DNA from: Harmothoe impar
Taxonomy: Eukaryota; Annelida; Polychaeta; Phyllodocida; Polynoidae
Assembly (NCBI GenBank): GCA_947462335.1
Contig: OX381717.1
Coordinates: forward strand, 50,325,523 to 50,389,522
Direction of reading: 5' to 3'
Length of the DNA: 64,000 nt
Under the pieces are notes generated by a model. That model saw only the letters and a list, made by a program, of their open reading frames with translations. It was not told the origin of the DNA and did not search any database. This document shows, in pieces, positions 43,151 through 56,061 of this stretch. The position numbers were made by a program, and so were the translations under genes. The stretch's first letter is position 1. Every line of letters begins with the position of its first letter.

Positions 43151-44386
43151 ATGAGTGCACAGACAAACATTTTGAGTGAGTCTTACCCCAATCTTGCTAA
43201 AGTCTTACAACCGGAAAGTCTTTTAGATGGGGAGCTCTTCCTCCCAACGTCCATTTTCTTTCTCCCCCCCCCCCTTCTTCCAAATAAGCGGTCCGCAATG
43301 GGGACCAAACTTGCACCAGCCTATGCTAACATCTTTATGGGGGACTTTGAAAACCGGTTTGTATACCCTTACCACACCCAACCCTTAGTTTGGAAGCGAT
43401 ACATAGATGATGTTTTCATAATCTGGACCCACGGCAAACCGGCACTAGATGTCTTCCTTCACCACCTAAACACATGTTACAAAACAATAAAGTTCACTAT
43501 GGAAGAATCATACACTACAGTAAACTTCCTAGACATCACAGTCATCAAAAACACTGAAAATAAGCTTGAAACCACTCTCTACTGCAAGCCCACAGACAGT
43601 CACAACTACCTGCTGTACTCTTCAGAGCACCCCAGACATGTAGTCAGAGCTATACCCTACTCACAATTTATCAGAGTTAAACGTATTTGCACTAGAGAGT
43701 CCGAATTCCTACGCAATTCACTAATGCTCTGCACACATTTCCTCCGTCGGAAATACCCTCGGAATCTCCTCATAGATTCATTGATGAGGGCAAAACTACA
43801 ACCCCTGGCTGAACTAATCAAACCCAAACAAAACCCAACCACTACGGGTAAACCGAAAGCATTTTATTGCATCACTACCCACAACCCCCACAACCCCCCT
43901 ATAAAACAAATCCTCACAGAAAATTGGGACCAAATGAAAAAGACCAAAACCACCCGAGAGTTTCATGAGCACAAATTGGTCTTTGGCAACAGGCGAAACA
44001 AAAGCCTGGGTGACGAACTAGTGAGAGCCTCCACCAGCCAAAAGACCCCCACCACCAAGGTCCCACACATTAGAAAGTACCCGTGCAACACTCCTCTGAA
44101 CTGTAGATACTGCCCAAAAATTAACAAGAGTGGTTTCATTCAGTCGACCACTACCGGCAGAAAGTTCAGGACTCGGACCTCCGTCAACTGTCAAACCGCC
44201 AACATAATCTATGCCATCACTTGCAAGTCCTGTGGCATACAATATGTTGGCCAGACCTTGGAACGGATAATGGACCGATTCCAGGGTCACCATGGGGACA
44301 TAGACCACAACCGCGACAAACCGGTTGGGAGACATTACAACCTATGCCCCCTCCTCCACAACAACCATCTAGATGGAACGGCTTAG
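43151..44386 (+). pseudogene. Penelope-like element reverse transcriptase/GIY-YIG endonuclease, broken
   Basis: A 411-codon frame whose retroelement homology begins near codon 47 (SAMGTKLAPAYANIFMGDFE, the RT motif before the catalytic box). The YIDDVFIIW catalytic motif is at residues 84-92, then NFLDITV and LYCKPTDSHNYL. A Cys-rich linker (CNTPLNCRYC, 312-321) leads to a GIY-YIG nuclease domain (NIIYAIT...GIQYVGQT, about 351-369) with an Arg/Glu-rich helix after it. The first 46 codons are not RT-like; about 15 of them lie in an unrelated genomic repeat. The N-terminal half of the RT is missing, and the frame breaks near 44370. The last 45 or so codons continue in another frame to the stop at 44518-44520. 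It is therefore a dead copy. Confidence 0.93.
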
Positions 44387-44520
44387 AAATTACAGTCTTG
44401 AGTTTCATAAAAAGCCCACCGAGATCCCCTGCCGGAATCACGGAACTAAATGTGGAGGAAAGACGGTGGATGCACCGCCTCTGTAGCATTACACCGAATG
44501 GGTTAAATTTACTAGACTAA
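44387..44520 (+). pseudogene. C-terminal end of the endonuclease in a shifted frame
   Basis: In the frame offset from the preceding ORF, LEITVLSFIKSPPRSPAG is followed by ERRWMHRLCSITPNGLNLLD and a stop. A terminal Trp-x-x-Arg-Leu...Thr/Ser-x-Pro-x-Gly-Leu-Asn pattern is typical of Penelope-like GIY-YIG proteins. This shows the frameshift lies just before 44387. Confidence 0.85.
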
Positions 44521-45033
44521 TCTAGGCCTAGGCCCACGACTCTCAATAATCCGTCTTCCCAAAATGATACAAACCAAGAGAGTCCCACATACCTAGGCAC
44601 AGAAATTACATGTCACTCACGCCATGCGGACAATGTCCAACCAAAACACCCTATGCTTCATTGTTGTCACATGGACCACTAACTAATTTTGCGGTCCCCA
44701 CCCTCAATTCTGATTTTGTTTGGGTGCCCAGAAAAACAAATTAAGCCCTGTTTCTCTAGTGCCATTCAACCTTGTGTACCTATCTTAGTCACACTAAACA
44801 CACTATTGAACTTTTTATTTTATGATCTCCTTTAGAAACTAGACTATTCTAAACCTCTAACACCTAGTGTTCAGACAAATCACCAGATCAAAATAAAACA
44901 GACAAAACTGGACTGACCTGGCCCTAATACCCATCTCCTAGTCCCACCTTTGCCTATAAGTTCATCTAACATATAAACCTTGGGTACCTGATAAGGACAT
45001 AATCAATCTCAGCATTCCCCAAATGATTCACAC

Positions 45034-45056
45034 CTGATGAGACATTCAAGTCGAAA
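45034..45056 (+). ncRNA. Hammerhead-ribozyme-like catalytic core (partial)
   Basis: CTGATGA is followed by GAC-ATTCAA-GTC (a 3-bp stem with a 6-base loop) and then GAAA. This is the exact order and spacing of the conserved hammerhead core around stem II. Penelope-like elements are known to carry hammerhead motifs. Stems I and III do not form convincingly here (at most AC/GU with A as the cleavage base), so this copy is probably inactive. Confidence 0.45.
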
Positions 45057-45060
45057 CCAC

Positions 45061-48000
45061 TAACTGTACCACCCACACTGCATTAATTACAATGGCAGAC
45101 AAAGGCCCCCCTATCATTCATTTGGCCAAGATGATATTCACACAAATTCTCCTAAGCCCTAAACATCTGCTCTAAGATAGTTTCCCATATTAGGAAGTCC
45201 AACAACACTCTGCTAGGAGAGTGACTGTAGGAAGTGATGTCACAGACTAAATCCCTGGACTCTGATTGGTTAGAGCCACTGGGTAACCATGGTACACATC
45301 AGCATAGTGAGCCTTGTCAACAAGGCATTCAGTGGTTGTGCAAGGTAGGGACAAGAAGTCCTTTTTCCGTTTTCACCATTCTTTGTAATAGCAGAACCTC
45401 AGTTAAAAACACGTTTAGACATATTCAAGACTACACAAGAGCTGTGTCATGGTGAATTTTAAGACTAAGATTTCAGTAAGACTCACTCATGTACGCTACC
45501 TCGAGGCTCAACTCCCCGCCTCAACTCATAGATATGGCCCAGAAACACCTGAATCACCACGGTGAATTTTGAGATCAGTGCTGACCCCTATTGTCGACAC
45601 TTTGTGCAATCACCATGTATACACTATTGAGTCCACTCCGATGAACTCAAAAAATGACAGTTTGTCAAGTAAACCGAATTGAACCTAATGGTTCCATGTA
45701 GTGTAAATTGACACTGACCCAAAACCACAAAACTAAGAATCAGGACTTGTACCATGTATAATGTGGCGTATAATTTCTATTTGCATTCAATCTCTTTAGG
45801 AATCTTGGCTTTCCGGATTTCTTGGCATCTTATTGAAAAGCTTGATATGTAATGAGAATACTTTGCCAAAATAAAAATTATCAACAACAACATACTAATG
45901 CAGTTCCCCATGAAGTGCTTGTAAATTTGTTGGCTCTTGTTATGTGCAAACAACGAATTTTGCCACACACCATTACACGGGATTCCAACATTGCCTTATC
46001 TCTAAAGCCAGAAGTTTAATTTTTAAAAAGTGATTTATCCCGGATTCCATTACTCTATTTCTTTTCTTTTGTGTTCTACAATATACCAGGTCCATAGTTA
46101 GGCCAATATTCAAATAATGACGAATGGGCCAATATCGGGATACTGATATTGGCCAATCTCTGATTTGACAGCTGGCCGAGTGCAAGTATGCATGTGCTTG
46201 CACGGCAGATGGTGATTTGCATTTCATTTCCAAATTTGATAACCTGATGTAGACCTATGAATGTTTTGTTCTGTTACCCTTGACATTTTTTGTTGTTGCT
46301 GGTTGTGTTTATTGATAAACACATTTGGGGAATAATTATATTTATCTCTCTCAGAGTCTAATTAACCCACATTGAGCCACGTCGGTTAGTATAATGATTG
46401 TCATAATGTCGACTAGTGTATTCTTGCTATAGGCCTGAGACAAGTGGCAAATGCTTTCTACTGGACTGAGTTGTAGAACATTTTCACGATTTGAGATATA
46501 ATATAAGAGCACATCAAACAATACAATGGCATAGGGCTTTGATAATTAAATGCTGAATTATGTTCTTAATTTCATTGTTAATTCTGAAATTGCAGAGATT
46601 AATACTTATGTATGCATTATATCAAACCATCACCCCCATCCATATTTAGAAGCCGAAATTGGCAGGCTTAAAAATTAATACTGTTTCATGACTAAAACCC
46701 TATGAGTATGCATGCCTAATCAGCATGTGTCCTCGTTTCAAGGCTATGCAAAAGAAAGTGGCACAGATTTTTCCCCAAAGGATGGCATGATACCCAGGGA
46801 CATTCAACCCATGTATAGACAAAGTAGGGCCCTTGTTGCAATCATCAAAGATAATCTGTAGACCAACACTTACACTGACAGGGTGGCCATTATAATCACA
46901 TTAAGAGATGGTTGTCGCCATTAAATCAGAATCAGAAGGGGCTTTGTGATAACATTCATTTCTTATCTTAGGGGGGAAGGTACTCATACTTGTTCTGTCT
47001 TCACTGTTTGTATTGATGGTATCAATGTTATCGATCATTGGAGTTTCTAGATGTATTTATATTCATTGTACATTGAGTGCGCCGTCGCTATAACATGTGT
47101 ACATCCGTCGATCACTTGTGTCCTCCAGAGTTGGATCCTCTGGACCAGGGTTGTTAGAACATGATGCATAAATGCAGCTAGGCATGGGGAGCATATTTAC
47201 TGGGGGTACACTCTTTGTGTGATACACTCCATAAGGATTGGCATGATGCATGAATGCCTGTATCCCTCGATTGGTAGTTGCATGATCACGGATGGTGGGT
47301 TTTTGATAAATAAAAAAAAGATGTATTAGATTATTAACACAACTATAGTACACACCGAAACTACTAGCTTTAATCTCATGGCCGTACTATAAAGGAGTGG
47401 CCCCGCAGAAGGAAAGGGAGAATTCAAAGCAGGGAATTCCCGGAGAGGGGATACATTTTGTACTATCTCACTCCACCGTTACTTTTCATAGTCGATAGTA
47501 AATTCTGTTGACACAGATCTTCCACTTAATCATTGAATAGTATGGCATGTCCTTAATATATCTCACATATAAGCAGCACGTTAGTCTCATAGAATCACAG
47601 TATATAAGATGTCTCATTGTGATAGGACTTGAGACACCTCTTCATATCTGAGGCCAAAGACTAATAATAGGTGTGTTCCAGGGTACCCAGTAAACAGAAA
47701 ACATTTTACAACGTTATAATATTTATGACGTTTCCCTATGGCTCCTTATTGTGGCAAAACGTTATATATTATCAAAATGTTATTTTGACGTCAAATAACG
47801 TAGTTTTGTTAGCTGGTAAGAGAGCTTGAACATTATTTCCTTTTCAAACCGGTTTTAGCTAAAGGTTACTAGATCTATCATATTGGATGATTGGCAAAGC
47901 ATTCAGGGTCTGCATGTGTTATTGATGCAGCCCTGACCAACCCAGCCTAAATCAATCCAGTTCCCATTTACGCCACCAGGTCGAGCATGCGTTTTGAACA

Positions 48001-49238
48001 ATTCCTATCTAGAAAAAAGATCTAGGATTCTCGATTATCTTTTAAATGAGGTCTAGAATAGCCTTGGGCCAGACACTGCACTCATACATCATGACAAAGG
48101 ACACAACACATTGAACCACTTTTCAGGCATCAAGGGGGTCATAGCATCAAAAATGGTTGTTTTTATTTTGAACGGTATATAGGGTCAGGTCACATGAAAC
48201 ACGATTCCTTTGGCCTGAGATGTACCTCTTCTAATGGTTTTGTCTCCACTATGTTAGGGGCTTTGTAAACATCTCGTATACATGAAAGCACTTGAAGGAT
48301 CTTAATGTCATAGGCCTTTGGTATGTGATATATGTATCTGTATCTGTATATCACAAGGCCAAGAGGAATAAATGTTTCAGGAATCAAGGCTTGATAGAAG
48401 GGATCATTGGTAATCTTTTTACATAGAAAAGTACTTGATACTGTCTGGCAGCTCTTAAAATTAATTTGCTCTGTGAACTCTTATACTGTGCAATAAATCA
48501 CAAAAAAATAGAACCCTGTAGCAGCTGAGCAAATTAGAATGGAATCATAATAAGGGTAAATTTTTGTAGCATGAAACATTTAGTTGCTCTAGATAGTACG
48601 CAGATATGGATGTAGCATTACGCAGTAGGTTACTGTGTAATTATGTCATGTATAATTGTACGTCTTCTTTTCAGGCCATAGTATGTCAAAGGTGTGGATA
48701 ATCATCCTGGGAATTATATGATTACCACTAATAAAGATGGATTGTGTGATATACATCACAAGTGACCCAGGGCTTTTCCAATGGTGTATAGTATTCCAGT
48801 ATATCCAAGTACTTATGCATTATCAAAGAGGAAAAGTGACTAAAATCACAGGGCGTCTCAGGATTCATGGGGCAAGAGGGACTGATTGGCACTGATGTAC
48901 CAACTGGTCCAAACCCATGTCCCAACCCCAAACCTTAATGGTTCATTCACCCCTCTTTGAAGCTAGACATGCGGCACTATGCTCTTTGTCGACAGATTTC
49001 TTATGTCCCCAAACCATGAGCAAAGCAATAAAGATTGAACGTGTGATTAACATCACAAACTACTCATAGTCAGGGTGATAAAGTGATTGAATTGATTCAC
49101 TAAACGACTGAATCCATAAATATTATCTCAGGAACAATGGATTATTTGTTAATTCTGAGAGCAGGAATGTAATCCTGGGTCAAAACTACCCTCAAATCAT
49201 GTGTGACACTAGTATGTTATCACATTTCAGCTGAACAG
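45061..49238. other. No gene recognised
   Basis: AT-rich sequence with scattered short ORFs. It includes worn copies of the TGCATGAATGC palindromic family near 47090-47290 (AACATGATGCATAAATGCAGC, GGCATGATGCATGAATGCC) and 48075-48130. A patch at 47695-47830 is rich in AACGTTAT/ATAACGT words, typical of decayed short inverted-repeat elements. Confidence 0.45.
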
Positions 49239-49310
49239 GTGGGTGTGGGCGAGCTGGTGGGTGTGGGCAAGCTGGTGAGTGTGGGCCAGCAAGTGGGTCT
49301 GGGCAAGCAA
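49239..49310. repeat. 18-bp minisatellite, four units
   Basis: The unit GTGGGTGTGGGCAAGCTG is repeated four times with a few changes. The frame stays open and would read VGVGKL-type repeats. The region is preceded by CACATTTCAG, which looks like a 3' splice site. That is not enough to call an exon. Confidence 0.85.
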
Positions 49311-51683
49311 ATGGCTATGGGCGTCAGCGCCCGGCGGCGCATAACCACCGATTTATGTCTTGGACAAAAAACCAGTCTATCGAAGCGTCAACATGTCGAC
49401 GTGTCGGTCAGCCTGGGGCCGGCGTGTGCTACAAATGATTATTTCCCCCCAGTCGTACCACTTGACTCAACAGCAAAACTGAGACATCCCTGCTTCTTTT
49501 AGTCATCTGGCCTTCAGAGCTGCCAAGTTCCAATCCTTCATATTCATAATGCTCTCATCGGCAAATCGTAATAAATCATAATTTCATCTTTTAAAATTCG
49601 TAATGTAAATTCTCATTGAAAGATAGATCGTAGACCAGTTGTGGTAGACTTAGGTTTTGCATGAAGAGAAGAGACTGGCAAAAATGTTGTTTTCTCACGG
49701 AGACTGACGATAATACAGCATGTGCTATTCTGGAAGTTTAAGTTAAGGTAATGGTCGCTGTCGACACCTGTCGTTTGTTTTTGTACGACAGAGCAGGGAG
49801 AAAGGCTCTGTGACGATCGAAAAAAGGCTATCGTTGCGGTCTCTGTGCACCAGCATAAGATAATTATCATTTCAGAGGAGAAAGCGTCTCATTTTTTCAT
49901 CTCACCCCTGCTATAGCATTGCAAGTATAGGAATAGTATGGAAAGAGGGAGACACAGATTGTTCCACAGTACAAGATTAGCTTTATTTTGAACAGAAAAA
50001 CCAAAGAATAAAGGCAGGGCGATACTTCAAAGTCAGCTGACCAATCTACGTTATTTGCAGGAAAACCGTCTCACAGAGACCCAGGGTACCCTGGGTCAAT
50101 TATCATAGTAGATAATTCTATAGTTGTGGTATGACATTCTAATGACTTGTACATGAAATATTTGCAAACTTTTTTTAATGCAGCTCTCTAGGGATATTTC
50201 AACTGAAAGCGCCTTTATTTTATTTAAATGAATTTTGGACATTTGTTGTGGTATGTGATATGTACCAGGATATATGCACCTGTTAGCTACTCAGGTTTGC
50301 TCTCGTTCATCTTGAATGCACTAATTGACTTGGTTATTTGTAGTTGGTTGCATGCAGATGAGGGATAAAAGTGAATGAGCCAAGTTGGACCAAAGGCTAT
50401 CAGAGAACCAAAGAGGGATGGCCAAGCTCCAAACTTTACATCTCAGTAACTAATTAGTTTGGTGCACACATACGTCATTCAAAGAGATGACAAACGCACA
50501 AGGATGTGAGACATCACTAATGTAGAAGGGCGTCGTGACATTGATTCGAAGGTTGAGCGAGTGGTTGCGCCAACTTATTGACTAGATCATAGTATAGTGT
50601 ATTACAAATGTTGAAAACCATAAGTGTTATTAGTGCACACTTTCAAGTGCATCTTCACATCTAGACGATCGACCTTCGTTTCTTTCCAGATTAGCTCTGT
50701 GGTCTTCACTAGAGTAGATTGATCTAGAGTCAACCAAGTACCCTGAGATGTCCACCTTAATTATGTAATTATTCATGTATGGTATTTGTCCTTTCCTGGA
50801 AAGAGTAACACTTAAAGTGTACTGTGATACACAAAAAGAGTGCTGATCATGCATGAATGAATATAAAATAGGGATGGACATGTCAAGGTACGTGGTCAAT
50901 CTACCCTACAACAAGGAACATGCATATTGTGCGAATTGTCACTGCCCCCTCTTGTTAATAAACAACACTTGATAAAGTCAGTTGGAGCTTCTCTTTGCTC
51001 ACCAAGAACTTTGCTAACATGTAGAAAAATATGAACATAGTATATAGTGTATTAATGTATGACTTATATAACTGCGTACATCCAAAGAGCAACAGGTCCA
51101 TCAACCTGCCTTGCTCCAGCTCCCCGACCCCCGATACCCACCCCATGCATCCAAGTCATTTATATACCACAAGTAGTTGGGACATATGCCAAAGTGTATC
51201 AAATGCTGTCCTAGGGAGTAGGCCTCTACTTTATGTAATAACTAGAGCATAATGTTCATAATATTTACCTCTGTGCCAAGTATTACTTATTAGTATGGTA
51301 TGTTAGATGGTGTTACGCACACGATCAGCTGTTAAGCAAACAGCTGTGAGCTCTCCTGGATCCTGTAGCTTATAAATAACTCCACTATAACCTTGAGTGC
51401 ATAAAGGATTTTGGTGTGAGGATATTGTACTATAAGGATAAAGTGGAAATGCAATTGGTTCCCGCGACCGTCATGTGAGTCCTGGCACGAGCAGCTCTCC
51501 TAAGAGTTTGGCTCTGCTCTCGGAACGCAGCTTGGTATCAGCGTAAAGCTCGCGAAATATTCCGATATAGGAGGCCACGATACTGAGGAACCAGATTTGT
51601 CTCTAAAGGTAAGTTCTGGATATATTTCATCGATGTATAATCTGTTCTATAAAAAGCATATATGTATATATATATATATATAT
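49311..51683. other. No gene recognised
   Basis: AT-rich sequence with chance ORFs only. A short (TA)n tract, 51659-51683, marks the insertion site of the following element. Confidence 0.5.
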
Positions 51684-52274
51684 GTGGATCAACAAGGGAA
51701 AAGGGACCTCCGCGGGGGATTTTTAGTACCAACTTTGGCCACCAGGGGGCTCCATAGAGCCAACAATGTTCAAAATATCATAAAAATTGTTCTATACTAC
51801 TTTTTGATGGAGAATACAATAAGCCACTTTAAAAAATTCCAACTTTAGTGAAAACCTTCCATATTTGGAATGTAAAAAGAATGTTTTTGGGCCTAAAACG
51901 GTGTTTATGCACTTGTTGGTTGCCATGGAAACATAATATTCATTCTAAATTGAATTTTTTTAAAAGTTATGATTACAGGCCCACAAAGATTTCTATGCTG
52001 AAAACAAAATGTAAATCCCATTTGACCAAATGTTTTACAAAGTTTAGATATTTGGGAATTTTCATAATTATGCTAATTAGATAGAGATATCTCTAAAACA
52101 AAGTGAGATAGAGCTTATTGGCATTTGAGATTGGAAAGTGCCCACACATATTCAAGGAGCCAGTTCTCAAAAACTAGAAGTGGTACCTGGTAATGAAATA
52201 TATCACTGGAAAGCTGATGACCTCAATTTTATAATTGAGTTTAACCTTTGGAGGACCCTTTTCCCTCGACTGTC

Positions 52275-52277
<3 letters not shown>
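51684..52277. mobile_element. 594-bp GTGGA-ended element, second copy
   Basis: Nearly identical to 25371-25985: same ends, GGGGGATTTTTAGTACCAAC, ACCAGGGGGCTCCATA and TATCACTGGAAAGCTGATGA. It is flanked by ATAT on both sides (51680-51683, 52278-52281), inside a (TA)n tract. The X-box-like GTTGCCATGGAAAC is at 51919-51932. There are a few short deletions relative to the first copy. No transposase is encoded. Confidence 0.9.

Positions 52278-52354
<77 letters not shown>
52278..52354. repeat. (TA)n microsatellite
   Basis: Alternating A/T following directly on the element's right end. It was apparently a single (TA)n tract before the insertion. Confidence 0.95.
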
Positions 52355-52355
<1 letters not shown>

Positions 52356-52559
52356 TATATTTATATATAATATATAAGAGTTTGGTTCCAAAACGCAATA
52401 ATCGCCATGTTGACAAATGACACCCAGTTTTGACAAAGGTGTAGGTCAGGAATAGGTTAACGCAATTCTTCTTGTGTACACATTATATGCAAGGCACTAT
52501 AATTGCCAATTATGGTAGCCTTAGAGAAACCACTACATGCTTCAATTCTGGAATGGATT

Positions 52560-53200
52560 AGTTGCGTTTTGCTATTGCTACTGCCGTTGCTATTACTGAT
52601 ATTGCATGCTACAGATGTTGTTGCTTGTGCCACAGCTGCTGTTGTTGCTGCCTGTGAGGTACTGATGTTGCTGAGTGTGCTGCTGCTATTGCTGTTGCTG
52701 CCTGTTCTGCTGATACTGCTGTTACTGCTTGTGATGCTACTGATGTTGCTGAGTGTGCTGCTGTTATTGCTTTTGCTGCCTGTTCTGCTGATACTGCTGT
52801 TACTGCTTGTGATGCTACTGATGTTGCTGAGTGTGCTGCTGTTATTGCTTTTGCTGCCTGTTCTGCTGATACTGCTGTTGCTGCTTGTGATGCTACTGAT
52901 GTTGCTGAGTGTGCTGCTGTTATTGCTTTTGCTGCCTGTTCTGCTGATACTGCTGTTGCTGCTTGTGTTGCTACCGTTGATGATGCGTGTGCTGCTGCTC
53001 TTGTTGCTGCTCTTACCACGGCTGCTGTTGGTAATAATTGTGTTGCTACCGTTGTTGCTGCTTGTGCTGCTGCCACTGTTAATTCTGAATGTGCTGCTAC
53101 TGTTCTTACTGATTGTGCTGGTACTGCTGTTGCTGATTGTGCTGCTATCTTTGTTGCTGAGTGTGCTGCTGCTACTGTTGTTGATGCCCAACTTATTGAC
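52560..53200. repeat. GCT/GTT-rich tract with a 78-bp minisatellite
   Basis: Strong triplet periodicity of GCT, GTT and GAT words. Between 52664 and about 52975 a 78-bp unit starting GATGTTGCTGAGTGTGCTGC repeats four times (starts at 52664, 52742, 52820 and 52898). The periodicity leaves long open frames on both strands: a Leu-rich frame of 238 codons (+), and Ser/Asn-rich (244) and Ala-rich (212) frames (-). Since all are open at once and none has other domains, I do not call a gene. Confidence 0.9.
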
Positions 53201-53489
53201 TTATTACCGTTTCTACTGATTGTTGCCCTTGTAGCTAACGGAGGCAATTACTTGTACTGAGTGGTCTATTGCCTTTGTTAGGGGCTGGTGTTGCCTATTC
53301 AATTCCAAGAACAGTCCAAGAGGACAAGCAGGCACGAGCCCGGGGTACGAGCGTATATTGAGCACTACTTCAAGTCTTGATATTTGTTTTGACAGGAAAG
53401 CAATGCTTGGTCACGGGTTTAATTATATTTAGACAGGACTCACATACATGGGTTTTCTGGAAATAGGACCAAGGGCCATGCCCCACACT

Positions 53490-53665
53490 AACCCTTTAAG
53501 AGCCGCATACTGTCTCAATACATTATACCCTTGATCGTCATGTTGCATATATGCAGCCCTGGCGAGTAACTCTCCGGTAGGAGTACGTCATTCATACATC
53601 ATGCAGGTCATATAGGATCTATTCACCCTTACATACACATAGCACATTAAATCACCATGTAGCAC
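53490..53665. repeat. Copy of the CCTTTAAGAGCCGCATA palindromic family
   Basis: AACCCTTTAAGAGCCGCATA, ATGCAGCCCTGGCGAGTAAC, CATTCATACATCATGCAGG and AGCACATTAAATCACC follow the family's order. Confidence 0.75.
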
Positions 53666-56061
53666 TTGAAATGTTTTGGAATACTATGCTGATTTATTCA
53701 GAGGATTATGGTTCTTGGCCAGGACTTAGTGCTGAGTGTTGGCCTGCCCCAGGGGTCAATGTGGGTTACTTGGCCAGTCCCAGGTCACTCCTGGCTTACT
53801 GACCGCTGGTCAGCTGTTCTGCAGTTATTGGTATACCTATATACCTATGATACCAGCTATCACGTGTATATCATGCATTCGTGTGGGATTTTTCCTGAAT
53901 TCTCACCTGGACACTAAGGTAAAGGTTGGAATTCATTATTCTTAAGGTTCTGTTTTTTTGTTGCATAATGCCATCTGAGAGTCCTTAACTTGTATTCAGG
54001 TTGCATGTTTTCCTTCTCCACGGGCTGAGGGTGAATTATTTGATGTAGAGCTAGAAACATTTCCTTTATTATAGATTATGATTTCCTTAAATGGTGAGAA
54101 TGGTTATTAGTATGCCTATTAGTATTAGTTAAATCTCTTTCCAAAAGAAATATTTTAGCTCATAATTTCCAATGTTTAATCCTGTTGCGCAGAATGGTGC
54201 AATTGGTTATTTGCATTAGTTCTATAAGACTATCTCCCTAACAAATATTGTAATATTTCTTATGTGGAATACTACTCCCGAGAAAAACCCAAATCAGCAT
54301 TATTTCTGTGGGAAACCAGGTCAGTCCCCTCTCATGTAGGTACCCTGGATTGTCAAGTATTGCTGAACAAAGACCAATGGTTGCAATAGGCGATAGGCAA
54401 TTGGCACCTGCGGGTCAACGGTCTCTGGGGCAAAGGTAGTACAGGGGGAGGTTGGCCAACTAGCACTGCTCGCTGTATGAGGCCAAGAAGAAGGGTGTGC
54501 TTCAGATAACATATATAATTATATGGACTATAGGTGGGTATTGTAGACGCCATTTGCCTATTTATATATGTTCTTTCTTATGTTATAGAATAACATATTG
54601 CATAAGGGAGTGGTCATTAGTTAACAATAGGAAGGGGAGGGAGGGGGTGGTTGAATTTCGCGCCAATGTGCCGGCCTTTTTTTGTTCGTACGTGAAGAGT
54701 CCAACTATTTCCTTCCCAACCCCCATGGTTCAATTTTTTTCGCGGCCAACCCTGACATATCTTCGACCAGGAAATTACCAATCCCAATGAGCATTCTGTT
54801 TGAATATTGCTCAACGAACTATCATAGGAAATAGTATTAGAGCAAAGATTCCTAGGTTTGGAATGAACTCATTGGCTTGACCCACATGTGACCCTGAATT
54901 GTGACGTCACTTCCTGGCACAGGTGGCCCTGGTTCCCCTAGGTGGTGGCTACCTGAGGCTGGGGGGGGGGGGGGGTTTAGGGTACATGTACATTAGACTG
55001 GAGTCAGCTGTGCACCTGTCTGGAGAGGCCTTGCAGACATTGTACAGATTGTGCTGGAGGTATAGCATATGAACACTGGTAGAATTCAACACAAATAGGG
55101 ATCTGAAATCTTAAGAGGTAGGCATGGATTATTTTCTATTATAAAAGTGTTGGGGATAATGTTTAAAATTTAATGCTTTAATATTTAAAAATTAATGTTT
55201 TAATAATCTAATCGCATTATCTAAACTATAGCTGTCTTTCTATGGGAATGATTTTATTTGTCAAAAATATTGTTCGGATCCTTCCTAGCTGCACTGCTTG
55301 CAGTTGTGAGAATGGTTTATATGACTTGGAATTATTGATACATCCTCCTCGTGTCATAATATACACGCAATTGGGTGTAATTCTGGACGTAATATGTATA
55401 ACATACACAATTTTATTGATGCATTGATGTGAGTGAGATGTTCTTTGTGGGATGAATCGTCTTTCTTTTTTTAATTCAGGGTTCTGCAATTTCATGAATT
55501 CTTAATGTGTTTAAGTGACATGGTCCGATGATTAGTATCTAAAAATTAATTTGGTTAAAAATGGACCAGAATGTTCATTATGGACATACCTCATGTTCCA
55601 CCTACTTTATATCTGTGCAAATGACATCCCCTAAATTCCCTCTAATTGCCCATCAAGGACATTCTAGTGTGCCCCATTCTTCAAATATGATACTTGTAAT
55701 AACACATTTCAGTAGAATTCAATATATGTACGATATTTGACCATGTCATTTTAGATACAGTTGTGATCGTGATTTATTATGATTTCTCTCTCGATATGTA
55801 ATAGAATCCAACTTAAAGCGATAGGATTACTTTGCACATACATGCAGAGTACAATAAGCAGGTACCTGAGGCAAGAGAAAGGGCTTTTGTTTCAGGTAAC
55901 AGCCTCACGGCATATCGAATCTTCTTTCTTTTAAATGTATTTTGGTTGTTTCTCATCTTTTACATTGAACATATGACAATCCGTCTTGGGAACGTTGGCG
56001 TGTGCTTTCATTAAAGCAATGTGAATAACATTCTTTAAATAAAAATATGAATGACATGATT
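53666..56061. other. No gene recognised
   Basis: No coding motif is recognised. A poly-G run of about 15 bases lies at 54961-54975, and an AT-rich inverted patch (TTTAATGCTTTAATATTTAAAAATTAATG) lies near 55170. Confidence 0.5.

Larger units (their letters stand above)
43280..45060 (+). mobile_element. 5'-truncated Penelope-like retroelement
   Basis: The body covers the partial RT-endonuclease reading frame plus a 3' region to at least the hammerhead-like core at 45034-45056. Truncation at the 5' side is usual for elements copied by target-primed reverse transcription. A poly-C tract at 43266-43275 sits at the junction. The 3' limit is uncertain. Element sequence is notably richer in AC (ACC, AAA, CCC codons on the + strand) than its surroundings. 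Confidence 0.85.

Noticed and set aside
49203..49502. Possible exon with VGVGKL repeats
   Set aside because: A CAG acceptor-like site precedes it, but the frame is an 18-bp repeat followed by sequence with no recognisable protein features.
52457..53247. Ser/Asn-rich, Ala-rich and Leu-rich long ORFs as genes
   Set aside because: All follow from one GCT/GTT triplet tract and are open on both strands. No start context, domain or splice evidence.
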